Under the pieces are notes generated by a model. That model was not told where the DNA came from and did not search any database. It worked only from the letters and a program-made list of their open reading frames with translations. Below are positions 18,741 to 26,465 of a stretch of 64,000 nucleotides of DNA, one piece after another. Origin of the DNA: Polyangiaceae bacterium (GTDB lineage: Bacteria; Myxococcota_A; Polyangia; Polyangiales; Polyangiaceae); the NCBI GenBank assembly GCA_016715885.1, contig JADJXL010000025.1:310001-374000 (forward strand). Reading direction: 5' to 3'. The translations under genes were made by a program, and so were the position numbers. Within the stretch, counting starts at the first letter, position 1. Each line of letters opens with the position of its first letter.

Positions 18741-20099
18741 TCAATTAAGCGACGCACAGTTGGCAGCACAACCGTCTCCGCCAGTCGTGTTGCCATCGTC
18801 GCAAACTTCACCGCCATCCAGAGTCCCGTCACCACATACGGGAACAGTACAATCGAGCCGACATGCAGACGGCGTCGAAAATGCGGTGATCTCAACGGTT
18901 TGCGTGAGGTTGAGTGAAGTCTGCACCTCGTCGCCGTTGATCCACACCCAGTTGTTGATGCCTCCGACGAACGTCGGCGCGATGCTCACCGTGAAGTTGC
19001 CAGGGAACGGGAACGTGCCGATGGCGCCGCCGTCCGAGTTGTTCTGAAGGCCCCACTTCGCCTGGATCGTCGTGGGTGAAGACTTCGCAAGCTCGTTGGG
19101 TCCGTCGTCTGCAACGAGCACGACCACGCTGCTGGGCAAACCCGACATCGACCAGGTGACCTGCGCTTGAGGTTGCGACTGGCCGCTCGAGTTGAAGTCG
19201 ATGCCGTGGTGGAAAACGAGGTTCAAGTTGCCCGTCGTGATGTCGCGATAGAAGAAGATGCGGCTGCCTTGGAGAACCTCGTAGCCCGTGTGGCTGCTGG
19301 CGGAACCGTAGGCGTAAAACGTCACGACATTCGCGGAACGATCGACGGGACGAACGACAAACTGCTTGGATCCTTGCTTGACGAGCAGCGCGGGGCGATC
19401 GGCGTTTTGCGCGCCAAGATCGCACGATTCGTTCGGATCGACAAACCCATCGCCGCAGAACGAAAGCTTGCACGTGCTCGAGCAACCGTCGCCGTTCGTT
19501 TGATTGCCGTCGTCGCACTCTTCGACGCCGGTCCAGACAAACTTGTCGCCGCACTTGGCATTCGAGCAGAAGACACATGAATCGTTGGAGCTCGAATTAC
19601 CGTCGTCGCATTGTTCACCCGGCTCGATGATCCCGTTGCCGCACCCGGTGACGGTGCACTTGCTCGAACATCCGTCACCGTCGACGATATTGCCGTCGTC
19701 GCATTGTTCGACGCCAAACCACACATTGCCGTCGCCGCATTTGGCGAAACCGCAATCGACGCAAGCGTCGTTGTCGTTGTCGTTGCCGTCGTCGCACTCT
19801 TCTTCGGGGCCGGGCAAGCCGTCGCCGCAAATGAAGCTGGGACCTCCACCGGGCCCGCTGCTGGAGCTCGACGAAATGCCGCCCGCGCCCCCGGTTGCGC
19901 CGGCATTTCCAGCTCCGCCTACGCCGCCGCCCACGCCACCAATCCCGCCAGTACCTCCCGACGCACCCTCACCTCCGGCCCCTGCACTGCCGCCCGAAGG
20001 ATTCGCGGAGAAGTCGGTATCCTCGATGTTGGTACGACCGCAAGCAACGACGAAACAAGCTGCCGCGAGGCCAGCCACCCCAAAAAAGGAAGAACGCAT
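18741..20099 (-). CDS. Lipoprotein with Cys-rich CGDG…CDDGN repeats (DUF4215/myxococcus repeat)
   Basis: The 452-aa product has a lipoprotein-type signal (MRSSFFGVAGLAAACFVVAC) and a Gly/Ser/Ala-rich spacer. Four consecutive Cys-rich repeats of the type CGDGxxxxGEECDDGNxxxxDxC follow, then a beta-rich domain of about 180 aa, then one final repeat. This repeat (TIGR02232-like) is abundant in myxobacterial surface proteins. It is probably outer-membrane-anchored and exposed. The function is unknown. Confidence 0.88.
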   Translation of the reverse strand: MRSSFFGVAGLAAACFVVACGRTNIEDTDFSANPSGGSAGAGGEGASGGTGGIGGVGGGVGGAGNAGATGGAGGISSSSSSGPGGGPSFICGDGLPGPEEECDDGNDNDNDACVDCGFAKCGDGNVWFGVEQCDDGNIVDGDGCSSKCTVTGCGNGIIEPGEQCDDGNSSSNDSCVFCSNAKCGDKFVWTGVEECDDGNQTNGDGCSSTCKLSFCGDGFVDPNESCDLGAQNADRPALLVKQGSKQFVVRPVDRSANVVTFYAYGSASSHTGYEVLQGSRIFFYRDITTGNLNLVFHHGIDFNSSGQSQPQAQVTWSMSGLPSSVVVLVADDGPNELAKSSPTTIQAKWGLQNNSDGGAIGTFPFPGNFTVSIAPTFVGGINNWVWINGDEVQTSLNLTQTVEITAFSTPSACRLDCTVPVCGDGTLDGGEVCDDGNTTGGDGCAANCASLN

Positions 20100-20126
20100 G
20101 GCAAGCGTAATCCTAGAAGAAGTCGG

Positions 20127-21401
20127 TCACAGCGTAAAGCAGACGGGATATCGATAGAGCAAACATTGCAGTCGAAAGCTCGCGCGTTCGATCGCGAGCG
20201 CATCGGCAGGCGTGAAGACATGTGCGGGATCTGCCATCGCATCGAGGCGTGAGAGGTCGCCCAGAAAACGCATCGCCGTCATGGGGCTCGTGCCCGAAAT
20301 GGACCGCCACGGTTTCACCGCTTCACGAATGGCCCACCGCAGAGAATCGCGTTCTGCTGCGTAGTCTTCGCCTTTGGGATCGAAAACGAAATCTTCGTTC
20401 GATTGCGAATACGTTTGTACGAGCTTGTGGATCCAGCGCGACGTACGTGCCATTCGATCGTAATACAACGTGTCGGGCAAATCGGATGCTCGATGATATC
20501 GCGGCGTGCGGCCGCTGGATAAAAACAAGAATGGAATGCGGTTGTCTCGAAAAATATCGTAATCGGAGAAAGCACTCGGGCGATAGCCGGGAATGTTTTC
20601 GACGGAATGAATTCCGAGGCGCCGGACATCGAGCCCTTCTTCGTGAACCGCATCGACGACAGCGGGCAATCCGCGCGTTTTTTCTGCGCCGCATGCATAA
20701 ATCGAGTCGGCCGTGTGTTTCCAAACGACCCCACCGATGAGATCGAGCACGATGGCCAAACGAATCGACGTCACACTTGGAATTTCTCGCGGCAATTCCG
20801 CGACGAACCTGCGCGATCCCTGCTGCGCCGTACCGAAATAGGGCGCCTCTTCCGTATTGAAAAGCGCGATCGCAATGCCGTAAGGACGCGGCTTCATAGC
20901 CAAAATCGACCGTATCGCGCCAAGAACGACGGCTACAGCCGATGCATTGTCGTCCGCTCCGAGCAGCATGCCTTCGGACGTCGGCCCCACATGATCGAAA
21001 TGCGCACCGAGAACGATGACCCCACGGGAAGAGCCAGGATCATCGGGGGGAATCCATCCCAAAACGTTGTGCCCCAATCGAGAATCGGCAAGCGGCGAAA
21101 GGTAGCCGCCTATTGACGGAAACGGTCCAACACCGGCGGCTCTCAATGCATCCTCGAGATAACGGGCCGCCTGAGCATTGCCGTCGGTCCCCGGAACTCG
21201 ACCTTGCCACGCAGGTTTGGAAAGCTCGACCACGTGCGCCTTTTGCGAATGCGCAAGCGGTTCCGTCACCGAAAAATCGCGCCCGGACAATTCACGAACG
21301 CCAAGCTGATCGACGACGAGCAATAGAATGACGGCAAGTACCGCGACCAGAATCACACGGCGGCGACGCTTGGATTTTTTCGGAGGCGGCGGCGTCGTCA
21401 C
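20127..21401 (-). CDS. M28-family zinc metallopeptidase, membrane-anchored
   Basis: The 424-aa product starts with a GTG and has one N-terminal membrane segment (VILVAVLAVILLLVVDQLGV, about 16-35). The di-zinc ligands of the M28 fold are visible: His in VLGAHFDHVG, bridging Asp in GADDNASA, Glu pair in NTEEAP, Asp in FSDYDIF and His in RYHRASD. It is an aminopeptidase-like enzyme facing the periplasm. It lies 11 bp after the preceding lipoprotein gene and likely ends the operon that starts at 24099. Confidence 0.9.
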   Translation of the reverse strand: MTTPPPPKKSKRRRRVILVAVLAVILLLVVDQLGVRELSGRDFSVTEPLAHSQKAHVVELSKPAWQGRVPGTDGNAQAARYLEDALRAAGVGPFPSIGGYLSPLADSRLGHNVLGWIPPDDPGSSRGVIVLGAHFDHVGPTSEGMLLGADDNASAVAVVLGAIRSILAMKPRPYGIAIALFNTEEAPYFGTAQQGSRRFVAELPREIPSVTSIRLAIVLDLIGGVVWKHTADSIYACGAEKTRGLPAVVDAVHEEGLDVRRLGIHSVENIPGYRPSAFSDYDIFRDNRIPFLFLSSGRTPRYHRASDLPDTLYYDRMARTSRWIHKLVQTYSQSNEDFVFDPKGEDYAAERDSLRWAIREAVKPWRSISGTSPMTAMRFLGDLSRLDAMADPAHVFTPADALAIERASFRLQCLLYRYPVCFTL

Positions 21402-21412
21402 CCGAGGCCCGC

Positions 21413-22285
21413 TCAGACTTCCGATACCACGACCGAAAGCACGATCGATTCACCGATGTTGGGCGCTTTTTGAGCAGCTACGCCGAACGTGCGCCCCGTA
21501 ATTTGAACGTGACCTCGAAAAGGACCATTTTGCGTCTTGGTCGGCAAATCAAGCGATTCGACCGCATGCGCATTGACATCCGGTGCCATGGGCCCGCCAT
21601 ACGCCTTGCCGTCCTTGATGAGAAATACATACACGAGCGGCACTTTGACCTTGCGCTCCCGCTCCACCGCCTTGACGAGCTCGTCCTTGGCCGCCAGGTC
21701 GATGTGCTGCGCAAAACGGCGCAATGACCAACCCGTCACGAACAAACCCTTCGTTTTGCCTTCCTTGTCTCGAACGGCGTGCGCCAAAACCCATTGATGT
21801 TCGGGTCCCTGTTTGGTGACACGCATTTCCTCCATGTCGCCCCACGCTTCGACGACACCCGCATTCGGTTCGAGGGCTTTTTTCAGTCCGGGAAAAACCG
21901 TAAAGAGCTGCTTTTGAGCAAGGTTGTCCGGATCGGTTTCGCTGCGATGAACGACGCCAGACGTGTCCGCGAACGAAAAGAACGTGCACTTGGACGTCCG
22001 AAGATCTTCGATGTTGACGCGTGAGCCTCGTACGACGCGCTGCAGAGCCACGAGGTTCGTTTCGGGCTCGTCATCGATGTGCTCGCCGAGCTTCTTGGCA
22101 CCCTCGGGCAAACCTCGACGAACCTGCGCAACGTCGGCATCCGCGATGGGCGCGATCTTCTGGAGGACCGAAGCCGCCATCTGCTCCTGCTTCGCCGGAT
22201 CAGCACAGCCAACAAGGCTTGCCACGAGCGCAGGCACCACGAAACAAGCTGCCGAATCAGGTCGCATCATGACGTCGTATCGCAT
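21413..22285 (-). CDS. Lipoprotein of unknown function
   Basis: The 290-aa frame begins MRYDVMMRPDSAACFVVPAL and has the lipobox LVGC. A start at the internal MM (22270) would also give a valid signal. The mature protein has RTSKCTFFSFADTSGVVHRSE and KTKGLFVTGWSLRRFAQHID, a layout reminiscent of extracytoplasmic sensor (Cache-like) domains, but I cannot assign it. It is co-directional with the OmpA-like and peptidase genes. Confidence 0.7.
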   Translation of the reverse strand: MRYDVMMRPDSAACFVVPALVASLVGCADPAKQEQMAASVLQKIAPIADADVAQVRRGLPEGAKKLGEHIDDEPETNLVALQRVVRGSRVNIEDLRTSKCTFFSFADTSGVVHRSETDPDNLAQKQLFTVFPGLKKALEPNAGVVEAWGDMEEMRVTKQGPEHQWVLAHAVRDKEGKTKGLFVTGWSLRRFAQHIDLAAKDELVKAVERERKVKVPLVYVFLIKDGKAYGGPMAPDVNAHAVESLDLPTKTQNGPFRGHVQITGRTFGVAAQKAPNIGESIVLSVVVSEV

Positions 22286-22306
22286 CGGAGGAAGGACAAC
22301 ATCCTA

Positions 22307-23458
22307 CTAAAATGTTTCCGGCGTGATGAAGACGATCTCGACGCGAGCATTCCGCTTGCGATCGCTGCCTGCGGGATCGACGACCGGGGCTGCAGCGCCC
22401 GCTTGCACGACGTTGATCGACGCGATTCCCGCTGAACGAAATGCGGCGGCAAGAGCATCAGCGCGAGCCTTGGATGCCGCGTCGTCTTTCGCCGTCGGCT
22501 CCTTTTCGACATGCACGACCGCCGCCAACGGAAACCCTGGGTGCGCCTTGGCGATCCGCCCAAGCGCTTCGATGCGCTGTGTTGCCGCGGGCGTGAGTTT
22601 GTCAAGGCTGAACACATCGCGAAGCGTGACGACCACGCCGCGTTCGTCCCGGAACGGTGAGAACTGCCGCGTCGCGGAAATTTCGCCGAGTAGCGCGTCG
22701 CCTTTGCCCGGAGCTCGAGCCGCCGGTGTCATGGACCGGCGCATGTTGGTCAGGACGGACAAACACCCGGCCCGAGCGCGCGTGGCGAGATCGATCGGCG
22801 CCCGCCCTCCGGCCGCCAGAGACTCGTGCGTCTTGGTCACGACGAGCTCGGCTTCGTCGAGTTGCAATGCGAGCGCCGAGCGTTCGGGGGCACCTACGGG
22901 AGGCGGCGATCCTTCGGGGATCGAGGGCAAGAGCAAGCGAGCGCCGGTGCAAAGCATCTTCGCTTCCAGCGCGAGAGATCGCGCCGCAGCCACGCGCGCA
23001 ACCTCGCGCTCGGGACTGCCGTTGCCGGACGGCGTGATGGGTTGGGCATCACGCGACACGCGAATCCGGGCTTCGAGCGCGGTGACTTCAGCGGCAACGC
23101 GAGCTTGCTCGGTGTCGAGCGTGGCAATTTCAGTCTGCGATGCCGCAAGAGCTGCGTCGGCGTCTTTCGCTTCGGCTTCGGCGCGCGCAATGCGGGCCTG
23201 CACGAGCGCGTGTGCGTAGGCTGCGAGCGAGCGCTCTGCGAGAATTTGCGAGCCCGCGACATCGCCTGCATCGAACGCAGCCTGCGCTTCGGCGCGGAGT
23301 TTGTCCGCGTGAGCGTACGCGGTCGGCGCAAGCTCGCGAGGTGCAGCGTTGGCAGGGTTGTCCCGCACGGCTTCGACCTCGGCGAAAACCGGCGGTCGCG
23401 GAATCGGCGCGCAAGCCGCGAGGGACAGGACAAACGCAAGTGTGACGAGCCTTTTCAT
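22307..23458 (-). CDS. Lipoprotein with coiled coil and OmpA-like C-terminal domain
   Basis: The 383-aa product starts MKRLVTLAFVLSLAAC, a clear lipoprotein signal. A long Ala/Glu-rich coiled coil (about 50-140) follows. The C-terminal part (LTPAATQRIEALGRIAKAHPGFPLAAVVH … SDRKRNARVEIVFI) resembles the OmpA/MotB peptidoglycan-binding fold. The ATG overlaps the upstream stop as TGATG. A GTG three bases earlier is possible. It probably ties the outer membrane to peptidoglycan. Confidence 0.75.
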   Translation of the reverse strand: MKRLVTLAFVLSLAACAPIPRPPVFAEVEAVRDNPANAAPRELAPTAYAHADKLRAEAQAAFDAGDVAGSQILAERSLAAYAHALVQARIARAEAEAKDADAALAASQTEIATLDTEQARVAAEVTALEARIRVSRDAQPITPSGNGSPEREVARVAAARSLALEAKMLCTGARLLLPSIPEGSPPPVGAPERSALALQLDEAELVVTKTHESLAAGGRAPIDLATRARAGCLSVLTNMRRSMTPAARAPGKGDALLGEISATRQFSPFRDERGVVVTLRDVFSLDKLTPAATQRIEALGRIAKAHPGFPLAAVVHVEKEPTAKDDAASKARADALAAAFRSAGIASINVVQAGAAAPVVDPAGSDRKRNARVEIVFITPETF

Positions 23459-24099
23459 CACTTCCCCTTCTTCTGGTTCGTCACGGGCGCTTTCTTGGGA
23501 GCAGCGCCGGCCTTCGCCGCGGGTTTGTCTTTACCACCTGCCGGCGCACCCTTGGCCGCTCCAGGTTTGCCCACGGAGAGGCGCGTCTCTTCGGTTTTTG
23601 CCGCAGCCTCACGCGCCTCACGCTCGGCCGCGAGCGCTTTTTCGAGCTCCGCATCGGCACGACCCCGACGCGCCTGCGTTTCCTCGAGCAGCGCACGCGC
23701 GCGTTCGGCCCGCACGGAAGCTTCACGCGCCTTGTCCGCTGCGGAAGCGGCAGCTTGTTCCGCGGCTGCCGCTCGCAAGAGATCACGCGCCGTTTCAGCC
23801 CACTCGAGCGCCAAGCCATCGAGCATTCGAGCGTGGACGGCGTCGCCCGAAGCTCGCGCTCCATGCGCTCTTTCGAGCGACTTCTTGGCATGTTCGAGGG
23901 ACGATTCGACGAGCTTTTTCGTCCGCGGATCGGTCGCTTTGGCCTCGACGTCCTTCACGATTCCATGCGCCGTCAAGCCATCACCGGCTGGAGGCGGCGG
24001 AACTTCGACCGGCGGGGCACCAGCTCCGGGACTATGAGCCAACGCCGGCGCTGCGGCGAAGGTGGACAGGACAAACACGTGGGGGACGAATCGTCGCAC
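23458..24099 (-). CDS. Secreted coiled-coil protein
   Basis: The 213-aa product is read from the GTG at 24099 (RRFVPHVFVLSTFAAAPALA), which gives a signal peptide. The open frame extends upstream to 24213 with unlikely Arg-rich content. The mature part is Ala/Glu/Arg-rich and predicted coiled coil, with a Lys/Pro/Gly tail. It is translationally coupled to the OmpA-like lipoprotein, so the pair may form one envelope structure. The start choice is uncertain. Confidence 0.65.
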   Translation of the reverse strand: MRRFVPHVFVLSTFAAAPALAHSPGAGAPPVEVPPPPAGDGLTAHGIVKDVEAKATDPRTKKLVESSLEHAKKSLERAHGARASGDAVHARMLDGLALEWAETARDLLRAAAAEQAAASAADKAREASVRAERARALLEETQARRGRADAELEKALAAEREAREAAAKTEETRLSVGKPGAAKGAPAGGKDKPAAKAGAAPKKAPVTNQKKGK

Positions 24100-24155
24100 C
24101 CGAGGCGGACTAGCAAAGTGTAGGACGGCAAGCAAGCCGTGGCGTCGAGGAAGAA

Positions 24156-25460
24156 CTACTCGGTCACGTAGTACACGCCGAGACACATTTCGTCGCCCGT
24201 GCCTTCGCCCCAATTGACCTCGCTCGACGTGGTGTTGTCATAGATGCACTTCATCGAGATCGCGTCACCCGGATCGAAAAGCTTCGGCTGAGAGAATCCA
24301 TATTGACCCTGCCAGTGGAAATTCCATTGCGGGATGTCCACCATGCATTCCGTTTCGCCAGTGGAACGCTGGATCTCGAGGCCAATGCTCTTGCCAAATG
24401 TATGCATGTGCGCGCTGGCCGAATAAATGGTCAACGGTACATTCGAGGCAATCGTACCGCCCGTCATGAACGTCATCCATTTGGTTGGATCTGCGGCATA
24501 AGCATGCGTGACGTCGTTCGTGTGTGGCGGGATGTCCATCGTATGGTCTTGCACCCACTTTATGTTCGTGAACGGAATCGTTGCCGCCTTTTTTTCGACC
24601 GTCTTGTCTACCTTGAGGAGCAATGCCGTTTGATCCGGCATCGGCGCCGCAGTGCTCGTGTTGTAATGCAATTGAACGACCAGCTTCGAACCGGCCGGTA
24701 TTTCAATGCCCGTGCCTTGCGGAAAGTCGGATCCCAATGCACCCGGCGCCCAGCCGCCCACCCAGCTCGTCCCAGCCGCATTCCCTCCAGGGCCACCATA
24801 ACAAGTCCAACCCGGCTCGGCGTCTTCCGCTTCGAGCGCCTCGAAAGCCTCGAGCGTGTCTGGGCGCGCCAAATATGCAATGACGTGATGCACGACGGGC
24901 GCGTGGCCAGGCTTGACCCCGAATCCGGTCACGTATTTCGTTTCCTGCTCGGGCCAATCGATGAAGAAACAGCGATACTCGTCCGGAGACACCTTCGGCG
25001 TGTACGCCACGGGCATCGGCAATTCGAGGTCCACGCGCGAAAGTTTGAGCGCATTGCTATCGACCTTCACGGGTGCATCGGATGGATCACCCTCTGACAT
25101 TCCATTGTCGATCCACTGGACCAGCCTATCGATTTGTTCATCCGTGAGCGAACGATTGCCAAGATAATCGGCACATTCGTTCGACGCCGGCCAAGGCGGC
25201 ATCGTTTTCATGACCACCGACGCTCGGACGGCGGGCGCCAAGGCTTTCAAATGGTCGTAGTTCTCGAGCGCAAAAGGCGCAATGCCTCCTTCCACGTGGC
25301 AATTGTTGCATTTCGCCTCGACGAGCGGCGCAATGTCACGGTAATACGTGGGCTCGGGCAGGCTCCCGCTCGTCGTTTGACCCGAGCACCCAAGGAGTCC
25401 AAGAACGGAGGAAGCCATCGATACGAAAACGATTCCGCTATTGATTTTGCACGTGCTCAT
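24156..25460 (-). CDS. Copper type II ascorbate-dependent monooxygenase-like lipoprotein with N-terminal cytochrome c motif
   Basis: The 434-aa product has a lipoprotein signal (SMASSVLGLLGC). A cytochrome-like segment follows with EAKCNNCHVEGGIAPF (CxxCH heme motif, about residue 51). The C-terminal two thirds resemble the PHM/DBM fold: PVVHHVIAYLARPD, LVVQLHYNTS, ASAHMHTFGKS (HxH) and GDEMCLGVYY, which provide the expected His/Met copper ligands. It may oxidise a substrate with electrons from its own heme. It lies 44 bp downstream of the TetR gene and is probably co-transcribed with it. Confidence 0.85.
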   Translation of the reverse strand: MSTCKINSGIVFVSMASSVLGLLGCSGQTTSGSLPEPTYYRDIAPLVEAKCNNCHVEGGIAPFALENYDHLKALAPAVRASVVMKTMPPWPASNECADYLGNRSLTDEQIDRLVQWIDNGMSEGDPSDAPVKVDSNALKLSRVDLELPMPVAYTPKVSPDEYRCFFIDWPEQETKYVTGFGVKPGHAPVVHHVIAYLARPDTLEAFEALEAEDAEPGWTCYGGPGGNAAGTSWVGGWAPGALGSDFPQGTGIEIPAGSKLVVQLHYNTSTAAPMPDQTALLLKVDKTVEKKAATIPFTNIKWVQDHTMDIPPHTNDVTHAYAADPTKWMTFMTGGTIASNVPLTIYSASAHMHTFGKSIGLEIQRSTGETECMVDIPQWNFHWQGQYGFSQPKLFDPGDAISMKCIYDNTTSSEVNWGEGTGDEMCLGVYYVTE

Positions 25461-25504
25461 GTTCGTCCTCTTCGTAAGTCAACCGCCAGTTTCGTTTGAA
25501 GTCG

Positions 25505-26119
25505 TCAAATCTTACGGCGCACGTCGGAAACGAGCCCCTCGACGAACCGCATCACCACGCGTATCGCTTCGTCCGTGGCAAGCCCCTGATTGCGTCGTAA
25601 TTCGTCCCATGTCGCAAAGCTCGTGGCCGCAGCCAAACCACGCAAAAGCCCATCGCGAACATGCTCGGGCGCATTCGCGATTTCTTCTGCGAATGCGGCG
25701 CTCGTCAATTCGCGATGACGACGCAACGCCATGTCCATGCGTTCCGCAACCACTTTCGAATCATACGAAGCAAGCAGCGCCGCTCGACGCACGTGGCTGA
25801 CCTGATCGTGGAAATGCCCCACCGCGCTCACGAATGTCCGCGCGCGATCCTCGAAAGGTCCTTCCGTCGGCGCCGTCGGTAATCTCGCCGCAAGCTGCTC
25901 CAGTCGCCGCATCGAAGCGCGTGTGAGCAGCTCCTCCAGATCCGAGAAATGATGGAATAAAGCTCGCCGCGATACGCCCGCACGCTTCGCCACGCGCTCC
26001 GCCGACGGCCTGAGGTCCCCCTCCGCGAGCAACGCGAGCAACGCCGTAACGATGGCGTCACGCGTCCGCTCCGCGCGCTCATGACGCCCATCCACATCCG
26101 TTCGAGCTTCGCGCTCCAC
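25505..26119 (-). CDS. TetR-family transcriptional regulator
   Basis: The 204-aa product, read from the GTG at 26119, has the typical TetR length. The HTH (RPSAERVAKRAGVSRRALFHHF, beginning after LLALLAEGDL) lies near the N-terminus, and the C-terminal ligand domain ends FVEGLVSDVRRKI. The open frame continues to 26374 through operator DNA, so longer starts are unlikely; a GTG at 26143 lies inside an operator. It is divergent from the cytochrome operon and upstream of the copper monooxygenase gene. Confidence 0.85.
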   Translation of the reverse strand: MEREARTDVDGRHERAERTRDAIVTALLALLAEGDLRPSAERVAKRAGVSRRALFHHFSDLEELLTRASMRRLEQLAARLPTAPTEGPFEDRARTFVSAVGHFHDQVSHVRRAALLASYDSKVVAERMDMALRRHRELTSAAFAEEIANAPEHVRDGLLRGLAAATSFATWDELRRNQGLATDEAIRVVMRFVEGLVSDVRRKI

Positions 26120-26138
26120 GGCAGCGATTCTACCTATC

Positions 26139-26153
26139 TGCACTCGGAGTGCA
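26139..26153. promoter_or_regulatory. TetR operator-like palindrome, proximal site
   Basis: TGCACT-CGG-AGTGCA is a perfect 6+3+6 inverted repeat lying 20 bp before the regulator's start codon. A near copy lies 25 bp away (26164-26178). The pair is the expected arrangement for autorepression and for control of the divergent operon. Confidence 0.75.
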
Positions 26154-26163
26154 AGAACATTTT

Positions 26164-26178
26164 TGCACTGGCCGTGCA
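26164..26178. promoter_or_regulatory. TetR operator-like palindrome, distal site
   Basis: TGCACTGGCCGTGCA shares the TGCAC…GTGCA arms with the proximal site. The centre-to-centre distance is 25 bp, so the two sites do not lie on exactly the same face of the helix. They lie in the shared tetR/cytochrome-operon control region. Confidence 0.7.
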
Positions 26179-26330
26179 CATTTATTAGAAATTTATACAA
26201 CAGATTTGCACCACGTTTGTACAATGATGTGTCGAGAAAAACAGCGACGATTGAGGTAACCGCAATGTTTTCGCTTTGTGTTCGGCGCTCGAGAATCGCC
26301 CAGCGTGATCGCATTCGTCGGGCGCAATTT

Positions 26331-26393
26331 GATCGCGGGCCCCCGCGCGATTCGCGCAGGTTTTGCATCTCCATTCATGCATATGAATGCAAA
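26331..26393 (+). promoter_or_regulatory. Two hairpins in the leader of the cytochrome operon
   Basis: ATCGCGGGCCCCCGCGCGAT (26332-26351) forms a GC-rich stem. TTTGCAT (26362-26368) and TTCAT (26374-26378) pair with ATGAATGCAAA (26383-26393) around a GCAT loop and a small bulge. Both lie in the roughly 290-bp gap before the first gene of the operon. They could be RNA structures or protein sites; no known riboswitch is recognised. Confidence 0.4.
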
Positions 26394-26465
26394 TACATCC
26401 AATGCTTGCAGGTTTGACCGATCCCGAAGCCGAGGGCGCGATTCTTGCTGCAGTCGAGCAACAGG

